NCBI RefSeq assembly: GCF_024623185.1
Contig: NZ_JANJZK010000010.1
Location: 1-64,000 of the forward strand
Source of the DNA: Anaerofustis stercorihominis
GTDB taxonomy: Bacteria; Bacillota; Clostridia; Eubacteriales; Anaerofustaceae
Reading direction: 5' to 3'
DNA: 64,000 bases
How positions within the stretch are numbered: the stretch's first letter is position 1; every line of letters begins with the position of its first letter. The notes under the pieces were generated by a model that was not told the origin of the DNA, did no database searches, and was given only the letters and a program-made list of their open reading frames with translations. This document shows positions 9,716 through 17,403 of this stretch, in pieces. A program made the position numbers and the translations under genes.

Positions 9716-10584
9716 ACATCATCACATATTCTTTTAAATAGGTTTGATATATTTAGTAATGTTTTTCTGTTCGGAGCCTTAAATTCATATTCTCTGATTT
9801 TACCAAGCAGTCTGTACATATATTCATTGGTATTATTATAACCCTTAATGATTATGCCCTCAAGTTCAAGTTTTGAAAGAAGAGATACAATAAGTTTAAG
9901 TTCATCCATATTGCAGTTTACTTCGCTTACGAATGTAACATTTACAATAACCTTCGACATACTGAAGGATACCTTTTTTAAATTTTCTATGATAAGCTCA
10001 TTACTGACACCGGTAAATCTCTTATGTACATCATCATTTACCAAGTCTAAATTATATAAAAAATAATCCGTATAAGGTATCAATTTTTCAAATACTTTAT
10101 AATCGACATAACCGTCTGTCTCTATTGCAACATTGACATCATTTTCTTTTAAAAGCTTAATCACCTCAAGTAAAAAATCAGCCTGCATCAAAGGCTCTCC
10201 GCCTGAAAATGTAACACCTCCCCCGCTTGTTTTATAATACTCCATTTCAGGCATTATTCTGTCAACAAGCTCCTTCGGAGTAATATATTCACCTATCAGC
10301 TCTCTGGCTCCGTTTGGACATGCTTCTACACATTTACCGCACTTTGTACATTCAAATACCTGATGTTCAGCTTCTGCTACTATCCTTTGATTACATGCCT
10401 GTGTACATTTATAGCACATTTTGCATTTTTCTTTATCAAAAAGCATCTCTATATCATTTTCCTGTGCTTCGGGAAATTCGCACCATGGATACTCAAGAGG
10501 TGTACCTTTCATATATACGACGGTCCTAAATCCGGGACCGCACTGAGTGGTATATTTCTCTATTTTATATATTAACCCTTTCAT
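9700..10584 (-). CDS. Degenerate glycyl-radical-enzyme activase-like protein
   Basis: At 294 residues this has the full fold and order of a glycyl radical enzyme activase: an N-terminal GPGFRTVVYMKG, two ferredoxin-type 4Cys sets (C54/57/60/64 and C79/82/85/89), the SAM-binding SGGEP (127-131), and the HKRFTGVS region. The radical SAM motif CxxxCxxC is however T28-x3-Y32-x2-C35, so two of three cluster ligands are gone. The family DxK motif reads N178-L-D180, and the conserved Arg of the RVP segment is N215. It should not cleave SAM normally. The intact relative at 43411-44322 shows what is missing. No glycyl radical enzyme is adjacent, and the role is unknown. Confidence 0.85.
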   Translation of the reverse strand: MKGLIYKIEKYTTQCGPGFRTVVYMKGTPLEYPWCEFPEAQENDIEMLFDKEKCKMCYKCTQACNQRIVAEAEHQVFECTKCGKCVEACPNGARELIGEYITPKELVDRIMPEMEYYKTSGGGVTFSGGEPLMQADFLLEVIKLLKENDVNVAIETDGYVDYKVFEKLIPYTDYFLYNLDLVNDDVHKRFTGVSNELIIENLKKVSFSMSKVIVNVTFVSEVNCNMDELKLIVSLLSKLELEGIIIKGYNNTNEYMYRLLGKIREYEFKAPNRKTLLNISNLFKRICDDVKILS

Positions 10585-10752
10585 TTTATCTCCTTACAGT
10601 ATTATGTTCATTTATTGATTATTATTTTTATTATTAATATCGATCATTAAACATAGATCATTTTCAAAATTATTATTCTTTTATTTAAATTATATTGCAT
10701 ATTCCATACTATTATAATACATTTCGGGAAAATATCAAATAAATTAACTAAA

Positions 10753-11760
10753 CTACTTATTTATTGCAAAAAAATGTTTTAAAATATATTCCATTTCAAA
10801 AAATCTATTACCAGAACTATAAAGTAATAAATGTCTAAAGTCCATATCATATAAATACCTCACCTTTTCTATAATGTCCAGAATATCTTCATTTCCAGCA
10901 TTATTTAAATTAAATCCCGCTACAACTTTATTTTTATCAAAAACAGAGATTTTATTTAAAAATGAAAGATATTCATCCTTTGAAGTATATAAAACATCAC
11001 TTATAAAATTTGGCAAAACAAATACTTTATTTGCATTTTTATTTATAATTTTTATTATTTCTTCATTATTTGAAATACCGGAAAATAAATATTCATCCAG
11101 CAATATATTTGTTTTTATATTTTTGCTGTTCAATATGTCAAAAAGTAAATTTAAATCTATTCCCGCTAAATCATAATATAAAGTAACGTCGTCATAATAA
11201 ATACTTTCAGTTATATTCTTACATATATAATCAGCCAAAAATTCATAAGTATCACATTTTATGCTATTGATAATCAGACTTGTAGAGACTTTATCCACAT
11301 CATGAATCATCCTTAAATAATAGTCCTCTACATACAAGGGAGCATCCTTATTTCCAATCCCATTATACCCAAGTACGGAATTTACATATCGGCTTTCCAA
11401 ATCCAGCTCTATAAAAGCATTGCTCTTTAAATTTAAATCTACAAGAGAATACACTTCAAGATCCTTCTTATGCGTATCTATCCTTAGCCTTATACTCCCG
11501 TCATTAAAACATAAAGGATTTATATTATTTTTATAAATTTCTTCCTTTGAAATATTGAATTTTTTTCCTATGTCTTCCAAATTTTCTTCCTTTCTTTTAA
11601 AATAATAAAAATCATCGATGGGGATTATTATTTTCTGTCCTACTTGGATTTTACTATTCTCATTCATTCGATTTATTTTTAAAATTCTTTCCTTGCTTAT
11701 CGAATACAATTTACATAAATCTTCTATATTTTCATTTTTTCTAAGTATATGAACTAACAT
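10753..11760 (-). CDS. LysM-domain protein with unrecognised C-terminal domain
   Basis: This protein of 335 residues begins at ATG 11760, which has a near-ideal AGGAGG upstream; the extra ten residues from 11790 are not needed. Two LysM domains come first (about residues 1-47 and 51-95, each with the SISKERI or NISKEEI helix and an IIIPI-type end). The rest, about residues 105-335, alternates short strands and helices like the GH18-type barrel of spore-lytic LysM proteins such as YaaH/SleL, but I cannot find the GH18 DxxDxDxE catalytic motif. There is no signal peptide. Peptidoglycan or chitin-type binding is likely; catalysis is doubtful. Confidence 0.7.
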   Translation of the reverse strand: MLVHILRKNENIEDLCKLYSISKERILKINRMNENSKIQVGQKIIIPIDDFYYFKRKEENLEDIGKKFNISKEEIYKNNINPLCFNDGSIRLRIDTHKKDLEVYSLVDLNLKSNAFIELDLESRYVNSVLGYNGIGNKDAPLYVEDYYLRMIHDVDKVSTSLIINSIKCDTYEFLADYICKNITESIYYDDVTLYYDLAGIDLNLLFDILNSKNIKTNILLDEYLFSGISNNEEIIKIINKNANKVFVLPNFISDVLYTSKDEYLSFLNKISVFDKNKVVAGFNLNNAGNEDILDIIEKVRYLYDMDFRHLLLYSSGNRFFEMEYILKHFFAINK

Positions 11761-11773
11761 TTTTCCTCCTAAA

Positions 11774-11810
11774 TAAAAAAGACTACTCATAAATACTTAT
11801 GAATAGTCCT
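11774..11810 (-). terminator. Intrinsic terminator of the hyd-like operon
   Basis: On the minus strand GACTATTCATAA pairs with TTATGAGTAGTC (one mismatch) around a 4-nt loop, followed by a T run. It lies 16 nt after the HydA-like stop codon and just upstream of the LysM gene. Confidence 0.8.
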
Positions 11811-11825
11811 AATATTTTATTTAAC

Positions 11826-13286
11826 TTATTTTGTTATAACAGGTCTTCCTCCTCCGAATTCACACCCTCCTTCGCAAGGAATGACGCAAAGGAAATTGTA
11901 TTCACTTTCACCGTCCAATATTCTTTTAACTTCCTCTTTGGAAGCCTTAAGTCCGTTTACAACGGCACATTTGATTTCCTTACCGTCGGATAAATCAAAT
12001 GAAAATTCTTTGATATTTCCTTTATCATTTTTTATTGACGCTCTTTCACCAAGCCTTATAATAGCATATGCGGTATTTACGCTCAAGAAATATGGATTGA
12101 ATACCCCCGTATAATCCAGGTTATCAAGTGGTTTATTATCAGCCTTGTTCAAATCAATACCGCTTGTTTTAATAAGTTTTGCAAGCTGTCTTGTAGTTAT
12201 CGAAATATCGATACCCGATGTCTCATTGGTTTCGGGGAGAAAAGCTGTACAGTTTTCAACTCTCGTTAAATGAACGTCCTTGTCGATATTCCTGTCCAGA
12301 TAGCCTTCTTTAAACCTAGTATTTATATCCTTTCTTATTTTAGAAAGATTAACAAAAAGATTATCAGCCTCAGGATAAACATCTTCGATTTCTCTACGTA
12401 TGCCGGATGAGCAGGAATAAATCAACGGTTTTCCTTCAAGCATATTTTCTTTAAGCAAATATGCAACGGCATTCATTTCCTTTATCAAATACTCTTCATA
12501 ATCTATTACTTCAGAAAATCCCAGCTTATTTAAAACATCTACGACCTTTGCCTTCATAAGCGCATTATCTACACCAACACCTTTAGCTAACGTTTCATAT
12601 GCACCGTGTGACAATAAACAGATATTATAATATGTATCTTCACCAAGTAAATCGTACAATTCTTCCGTAGTACCTCTCTCAATCAAAGCACCCGTAGGGC
12701 AAACCGTTATGCACTGTCCGCAGCCGATACAATCACTGTGAATGATAGGCATATTGAAAGGAGTTGCAACAGTGGTTTCTTCACTTCTGTTAATAAGTGA
12801 AATTGCTGACGCACCAACCTTATCTCTGCACATGCTGACACATCTGTTACATTTTATACACTTGCTTAAATCCCTAGTAACAGCACTTGAACTGTTATCT
12901 ATCCCCTTTTCGAACTCTGTTTCGAACTCACTTGGACCTGTAAGATATTTATTTGCCATAGTCTGAAGCTTGCAGTTCCCGCTTTTTTCACAAGTCGTAC
13001 ATTCACAGTTATGATTGGCAAGAGTAAGTTCAATTATAGTTTTTCTTATATTTCTAAGCCTTTTGGTATGCGTCTTTACATTCATACCTTCCGCAGCATG
13101 AGTTACACATGCGGGGAATAATTTACCTCCCACATCTACCATGCACATCCTGCATGATGCGGGTCTGTTAAGATCTTTTAAATAGCAAAGTGTAGGGATT
13201 TCAATTTTGGCTTTTTTTGCGGCGTCTAAAATCGTCGCCCCTTCCTTTACTTCTACTTTTATATTATCAACAGTTAAATTAATCAC
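11826..13286 (-). CDS. HydA-like Fe-S subunit with degenerate H-cluster domain
   Basis: This protein of 486 residues has an intact NuoG/HydA N-terminal half: a [2Fe-2S] site (C34, C45, C48, C60), a His-Cys [4Fe-4S] site (H92, C96, C99, C105) and two ferredoxin clusters (C143/146/149/153; C186/189/192/196). The C-terminal half aligns to the [FeFe]-hydrogenase domain but is much shorter. Motif L1, usually TSCCPxW, reads YSC292-S293-SG, so the ligand Cys is Ser. L2, usually MPCTxKK, reads ENC346TAFL. L3 keeps C471EGGC475 and GGGRP. Hydrogen activation is therefore unlikely; electron transfer with the NuoF/NuoE partners is the safer reading. It lies 2 nt after the NuoF-like gene. Confidence 0.85.
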   Translation of the reverse strand: MINLTVDNIKVEVKEGATILDAAKKAKIEIPTLCYLKDLNRPASCRMCMVDVGGKLFPACVTHAAEGMNVKTHTKRLRNIRKTIIELTLANHNCECTTCEKSGNCKLQTMANKYLTGPSEFETEFEKGIDNSSSAVTRDLSKCIKCNRCVSMCRDKVGASAISLINRSEETTVATPFNMPIIHSDCIGCGQCITVCPTGALIERGTTEELYDLLGEDTYYNICLLSHGAYETLAKGVGVDNALMKAKVVDVLNKLGFSEVIDYEEYLIKEMNAVAYLLKENMLEGKPLIYSCSSGIRREIEDVYPEADNLFVNLSKIRKDINTRFKEGYLDRNIDKDVHLTRVENCTAFLPETNETSGIDISITTRQLAKLIKTSGIDLNKADNKPLDNLDYTGVFNPYFLSVNTAYAIIRLGERASIKNDKGNIKEFSFDLSDGKEIKCAVVNGLKASKEEVKRILDGESEYNFLCVIPCEGGCEFGGGRPVITK

Positions 13287-13288
13287 TT

Positions 13289-14539
13289 TTATTCCTCCCT
13301 CTTAAGTGCATTTTTGAATTCTTGAGAAAAATTCGTATACGCACTGATAAACGGAATTATTTGAGTTTTGCCGCTGCCGCATAAAGAAGCGTCAAGGGCA
13401 TTTACTATTCTTACATAATTTTTAAGATCCGCTAACGTTCCTTGTTTTATCTTAAATCTATCCATTATTTTCTTTAGTTGTCTGTTACCTTCCCTGCATG
13501 GAACGCATTTACCGCAGCATTCATGAAAGAAGAAATCTTCAACGACAGATAAATAATCTATTACACCGTCATCTTCATCCGCTACTACGATTGCTCCCGA
13601 ACCGATATTTCCTTTTACTTTCTTCATACCGTTATAAGTATAAGGGATATTTAATTTTTCATATGGTACTATTACTCCGCTTGCCCCTCCGATTTGTACA
13701 AATTTAGCTTTTTTACCGCCTTTTATACCGCCTGCGATTTTTATTATATTTTGTACGGTGGTTCCGAACTCAACTTCGTAAACTCCCGGATGTTTGACTT
13801 TTCCGCTTACACATACCATTTTTGTTCCCGGACAGTCTTCCACTCCGTATTTAAGCACACTTTTAAAACCATTTTGCATCATAGTTGCTATGACACTTAC
13901 GGTTTCCACATTTATAACAAGAGTAGGTTTATTATGAAGCCCGCATTCCTTTACGTAAGGCGGTTTACTCCTTGGTCTACCGCTCTTTCCTTCAATACTT
14001 TCGCACATGGCAAAACCTTCACCGCAAACATAAGACCCGCCTCCTGAAAATAAAGACAAGTCAAAATCAAACCCGCTCGATAGGATATCCTCACCTAAAA
14101 ATCCTTTGTCATAAACCTGCTTGATTGCAAATTCGATGTCTTTATGCATGAAAGTATATTCTTCTCTTACATATATATAGCCTTTATTTGCTCCCGCACA
14201 AAATGCAGAGATTATTATACCTTCTATGACTTTATATATCCCGTTTTGAAGAAGATATTTATCTTTAAATGTTCCGGGTTCACCTTCGTCGGCATTACAT
14301 AAGATATATCTGTCCCCTGTCCCTTTAGCTTCTCTTGCCTGAGCAAGTTTTACTCCGGTTGGATAATTTGCACCGCCTCTGCCCTGAAGTCCGCTGTCTG
14401 AAACATTTTGAACGGTTTTCTCATATCCTTGAAGTATAGCTTTTTTAAGTCCCTTAAAACCGCCTCTTTTTATGTATTCATCTATATTAAAACCGTCATA
14501 AGTCCCATAGTCTTTTGTGATATATTTTACCGTTCCCAT
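13289..14539 (-). CDS. NuoF/HydB-like flavoprotein subunit (short form)
   Basis: This protein of 416 residues matches the NuoF core: FMN site GRGGANYPTGVK, CNADEGEPGTFKDK, SLBB-type middle region, and a C-terminal [4Fe-4S] site (CCGKCVPCREG plus SLCGSGKT). It lacks the N-terminal thioredoxin-like [2Fe-2S] domain and the C-terminal ferredoxin domain found in bifurcating HydB. The usual CGEETAL stretch near the NADH site reads CGEGFAM, so the second Glu and the Thr are changed. It would oxidise or reduce a nicotinamide cofactor for the complex, but cofactor use is uncertain. Its ATG overlaps the stop of the NuoE-like gene (TAATG), implying translational coupling. Confidence 0.87.
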   Translation of the reverse strand: MGTVKYITKDYGTYDGFNIDEYIKRGGFKGLKKAILQGYEKTVQNVSDSGLQGRGGANYPTGVKLAQAREAKGTGDRYILCNADEGEPGTFKDKYLLQNGIYKVIEGIIISAFCAGANKGYIYVREEYTFMHKDIEFAIKQVYDKGFLGEDILSSGFDFDLSLFSGGGSYVCGEGFAMCESIEGKSGRPRSKPPYVKECGLHNKPTLVINVETVSVIATMMQNGFKSVLKYGVEDCPGTKMVCVSGKVKHPGVYEVEFGTTVQNIIKIAGGIKGGKKAKFVQIGGASGVIVPYEKLNIPYTYNGMKKVKGNIGSGAIVVADEDDGVIDYLSVVEDFFFHECCGKCVPCREGNRQLKKIMDRFKIKQGTLADLKNYVRIVNALDASLCGSGKTQIIPFISAYTNFSQEFKNALKREE

Positions 14540-15021
14540 TATTTAGCCCCCCTCAGCTTAGATAACAAAGCTTTTATTTTTTCTTCGTTCAATCTTCCGA
14601 CCACATTATCATTCACTCTTACCGCAGGAGCTATATCACATGCACCGAAACAAGGCACAAGTTCGAGAGTAAATAATCCGTCCTCTGTGGTTTCACCTTC
14701 TTTTATCCCAAGTTCTCTTTCAAAAATTTCTTTTATCTCATCTTTGCCGTTTAAACTGCAAGATGTCGCATTACAAAGACCAAGAATATATTTCCCTCTT
14801 TTTTTAGTACTCAATGCGTCAAAATAAGTAACGACTTCAGAGACATTACTTAGTGGGATTTTCATTTCATCTGCTATGTATTTTGCAATATCGAAATTTA
14901 TAAATTTCCCGGGGATCTGTCTTTGTATTTTCAAAACTATCTGCAGTAAATCAGATGGATTATTGTCATAATATTCAATGATATTTTTACATACCTTTTT
15001 AATTTCTTCTGGTAACTTCAA
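14539..15021 (-). CDS. NuoE/HydC-like [2Fe-2S] subunit
   Basis: This protein of 160 residues has a helical N-terminus followed by a thioredoxin-like [2Fe-2S] fold. Candidate ligands are C in LGLCNATSCSLNG (two Cys five residues apart) and LVPCFGACDIAPAV (two Cys four residues apart), the normal NuoE pattern. It is the first gene of the three-gene operon and passes electrons between the flavin subunit and a partner. The promoter lies in the 190-bp gap shared with nfo. Unlike the other two subunits it looks orthodox. Confidence 0.9.
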   Translation of the reverse strand: MKLPEEIKKVCKNIIEYYDNNPSDLLQIVLKIQRQIPGKFINFDIAKYIADEMKIPLSNVSEVVTYFDALSTKKRGKYILGLCNATSCSLNGKDEIKEIFERELGIKEGETTEDGLFTLELVPCFGACDIAPAVRVNDNVVGRLNEEKIKALLSKLRGAK

Positions 15022-15210
15022 AATAGTATACCTCCCAGTATATAGTTTAAGTATTATATCAAAAAAGCGTCAAATATTCAATTAATACATTTTGGTAATA
15101 AATTATTTTTACTTATAAAAATGTTTAAAAAAGCAAAATACTTAATATAACATTGATTTTTAATTAATTTTACTTATACTTAATATATAAAACAGTTAGG
15201 AGAAATATAT

Positions 15211-16044
15211 ATGTTAAATATCGGAGCACACATGTCCATAGCAAAAGGTTATGAGGCAGCGGGAAAAGACGCACTAAGCATCGGAGCAAATACATTTCAG
15301 TTTTTTACACGTAATCCAAGAGGCGGAAAAGCAAAAGAACTAAGTGAAAAAGATATTGACGGGCTGAGAAAAATAATGGAAGAAAATAATTTTTCTGATA
15401 TACTTGCTCATGCACCATATACTCTTAATATGGCGTCGGCCAAAAAAGACACAAGAGAATTCGCCAAAGAACTATTCAGAAAAGACCTTGATATAATGAA
15501 CAAAATACCTTCACATTTATATAACTTTCACCCCGGAAGTCATACCACAGATACTTTGGAAGAAGGTATATCAAGGATACAGGAAACATTGAATGAATGC
15601 ATAAAGGAAGATGATGACACCTTCATACTGTTAGAAACAATGTCAGGTAAAGGAAGTGAGATTGGAAAAACATTTGAGGAGTTAAGAGAAATTTTAGATA
15701 GAGTAAATTTAAAAGATAAAATGGGCGTATGTCTTGATACATGCCATGTTTACTGTGCAGGATATGATATAGTAAGTGATTTGGACGGAGTTCTTACAAA
15801 ATTTGATAATATAATAGGTCTTGATAAATTAAAAGCTGTACATCTAAATGATACTATGAATGACTTTAACACAAATAAAGACAGACATGCAAAAATAGGA
15901 GAAGGATTTTTAAAGACAGAACCTCTTATAAACTTTATTAATCACCCTGCAATAAAAGATTTACCTATTTTCCTCGAGACACCCAACGAACTGGAAGGTT
16001 ATAAAAAAGAAATAGAACTTCTTAGAGAAAATTATAAATATTAG
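15211..16044 (+). CDS. nfo: Endonuclease IV
   Basis: This enzyme of 277 residues has the standard length. It is the AP endonuclease of base-excision repair, a TIM barrel with a trinuclear zinc site. Visible signatures are IGAHMSIAKG at the N-terminus, NFHPGSH, ILLETMSGKGSEIG, GVCLDTCHVYCAGYD, HLNDT and RHAKIGEG. TTAGGAG precedes the ATG. The downstream cyclo-ligase gene follows after 8 nt and is probably cotranscribed. Confidence 0.96.
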   Translation: MLNIGAHMSIAKGYEAAGKDALSIGANTFQFFTRNPRGGKAKELSEKDIDGLRKIMEENNFSDILAHAPYTLNMASAKKDTREFAKELFRKDLDIMNKIPSHLYNFHPGSHTTDTLEEGISRIQETLNECIKEDDDTFILLETMSGKGSEIGKTFEELREILDRVNLKDKMGVCLDTCHVYCAGYDIVSDLDGVLTKFDNIIGLDKLKAVHLNDTMNDFNTNKDRHAKIGEGFLKTEPLINFINHPAIKDLPIFLETPNELEGYKKEIELLRENYKY

Positions 16045-16052
16045 AGGACCAA

Positions 16053-16601
16053 ATGGATAAAGTAACACTCAGAAATAAGATTTTAAAAATACTTAATAAT
16101 ATCGATACAGACGCAAAAAATAACAAAAATATCGAAATTTATAATAAATTAATTTCCAACGAAGATATCATAAATGCAGAAAATATAATGTGCTTTGTGA
16201 GTTTCAAAGATGAGGTCGACACTCATAAATTTATAAAATATTTAATAAAAAACAATAAAAATGTCTATATTCCGATAATAGACAATAAAAATAAAGCAAT
16301 GCATATTTCTAAACTTAATTCTTTCGATGAGCTTGAAACCGGTTTTTATAATATCTTAGAACCTAAAAAAGAATATGTAAGGATCTGTAATCCCGAAATA
16401 TTGGATGTGATTATCACTCCGGGAGTTGTATTTGATAAAGATAATTACAGAGTCGGTTACGGAGGAGGATATTATGATAAATTTTTCTCAAATAAAAATC
16501 TTGATGCCAAAAAAATCGGACTTTGTTATAAGGAGCAAATAACCCCCAAAGTGCCGAGAGAAGATTTTGATATCCCTGTAGATTATATTATCTCGGATTA
16601 A
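16053..16601 (+). CDS. 5-formyltetrahydrofolate cyclo-ligase
   Basis: This protein of 182 residues has the family's C-terminal signature GYGGGYYDKF and the VIITPGVVFDKDNYRVG stretch. It uses ATP to convert 5-formyl-THF to 5,10-methenyl-THF, recycling a storage or inhibitory folate. The start follows GAGGACC closely. It is second in a two-gene unit with nfo and ends at the hairpin at 16621-16661. Confidence 0.92.
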   Translation: MDKVTLRNKILKILNNIDTDAKNNKNIEIYNKLISNEDIINAENIMCFVSFKDEVDTHKFIKYLIKNNKNVYIPIIDNKNKAMHISKLNSFDELETGFYNILEPKKEYVRICNPEILDVIITPGVVFDKDNYRVGYGGGYYDKFFSNKNLDAKKIGLCYKEQITPKVPREDFDIPVDYIISD

Positions 16602-16620
16602 AACAGTTATTTAATATACC

Positions 16621-16668
16621 AATAAAACAGACGGAAGAAAAAAATTCATGTCTGTTTTATTTTTATTC
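16621..16668 (+). terminator. Intrinsic terminator
   Basis: A 12-bp stem (AATAAAACAGAC/GTCTGTTTTATT) with a 17-nt loop is followed by a T-rich tract. It lies 20 nt after the cyclo-ligase. Confidence 0.75.
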
Positions 16669-16711
16669 TATTATTGATTATTTAAGTTCGTAAATCATAT
16701 ATTTACCGGTA

Positions 16712-17251
16712 TTAACCAAATATTAAAGATTTATCCTGCTTTACTGATTTTATCCATTCTTCAATAGCCTCAACCAACATGATTTGTTGGTACAAAACAG
16801 CCTTTCCCATTTCGGGTACATTTGAAAGATTTTTTTTAGCTTCTAAATTCTCTCTCAAATATGATTTTAAAGTCGTAACATTTGCTTCTATTCTATTTAT
16901 ACATTCCTTTTGTTTATCTATTGGAAGATTATCTAAATTTACGATTACCGAATTAAAATCTAATAATATATTTATTGGTTTTGAAGAAATATCAAACATC
17001 AAATTTTCAAATTCTTCTTCGCCTTTCGATGTTAAAGTATAAACCGCTTTTTCGGGCATATTCCCTTCTTTGGTTGTCTTACCTAAAATGTATCCCTTTT
17101 TCTCCAGCTGAATAACCTTTTTGTATATTGAAGGTATACTGATTTTAACCCATTTTGATATATTTCTATATTCCACAAGTTTTTGAATTTCATAAGCACT
17201 TAAAGGTTTATCCTTTAACATTCCAAGTACGATTAAATCAATAGTAGCCAT
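16712..17251 (-). CDS. PadR family transcriptional regulator
   Basis: This protein of 179 residues has an N-terminal winged HTH (LIVLGMLKDKPLSAYEIQKL, then a KPINIL-type wing with MPEKAVYTLTSKGEEEF). A C-terminal helical dimerisation region follows (about 110-179), as in two-domain PadR proteins. It is divergent from a MATE exporter, a common pairing. Two identical dyads in the shared promoter are its likely operators, so it is probably a repressor of the exporter relieved by a drug-like ligand. Confidence 0.88.
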   Translation of the reverse strand: MATIDLIVLGMLKDKPLSAYEIQKLVEYRNISKWVKISIPSIYKKVIQLEKKGYILGKTTKEGNMPEKAVYTLTSKGEEEFENLMFDISSKPINILLDFNSVIVNLDNLPIDKQKECINRIEANVTTLKSYLRENLEAKKNLSNVPEMGKAVLYQQIMLVEAIEEWIKSVKQDKSLIFG

Positions 17252-17279
17252 AAAAATAATTCTCCAATCTAAAACATTA

Positions 17280-17308
17280 TTGACAATTACTATATTTTAT
17301 AGTAGTAT
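17280..17308 (+). promoter_or_regulatory. Promoter of the MATE gene
   Basis: TTGACA (17280-17285), a 17-nt spacer and TAGTAT (17303-17308) form a near-consensus sigma-A promoter facing the MATE gene. The first operator dyad fills the spacer. Confidence 0.7.
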
Positions 17309-17334
17309 GTATTATTGTACTATAATTTATAGTA
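17288..17334. promoter_or_regulatory. Tandem operator dyads (probable PadR sites)
   Basis: Two dyads TACTATA-N3-TATAGTA lie at 17288-17304 and 17318-17334, with identical arms and centres exactly 30 bp apart, about three helical turns. The first covers the promoter spacer and the second lies just past the expected transcription start. A degraded third copy may sit near 17344-17363. The position suits repression by the adjacent PadR protein. Confidence 0.7.
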
Positions 17335-17403
17335 ATTAACTTTATACTGATATAAATTATGGTAACTTATATAAATATATTTGTCAAGAAAAGGAGAGTA
17401 ATA

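Noticed and set aside
11826-13286. Functional [FeFe] hydrogenase catalytic subunit matching hydEFG
   Set aside because: One H-cluster ligand cysteine and other active-site residues are missing and the domain is strongly shortened.
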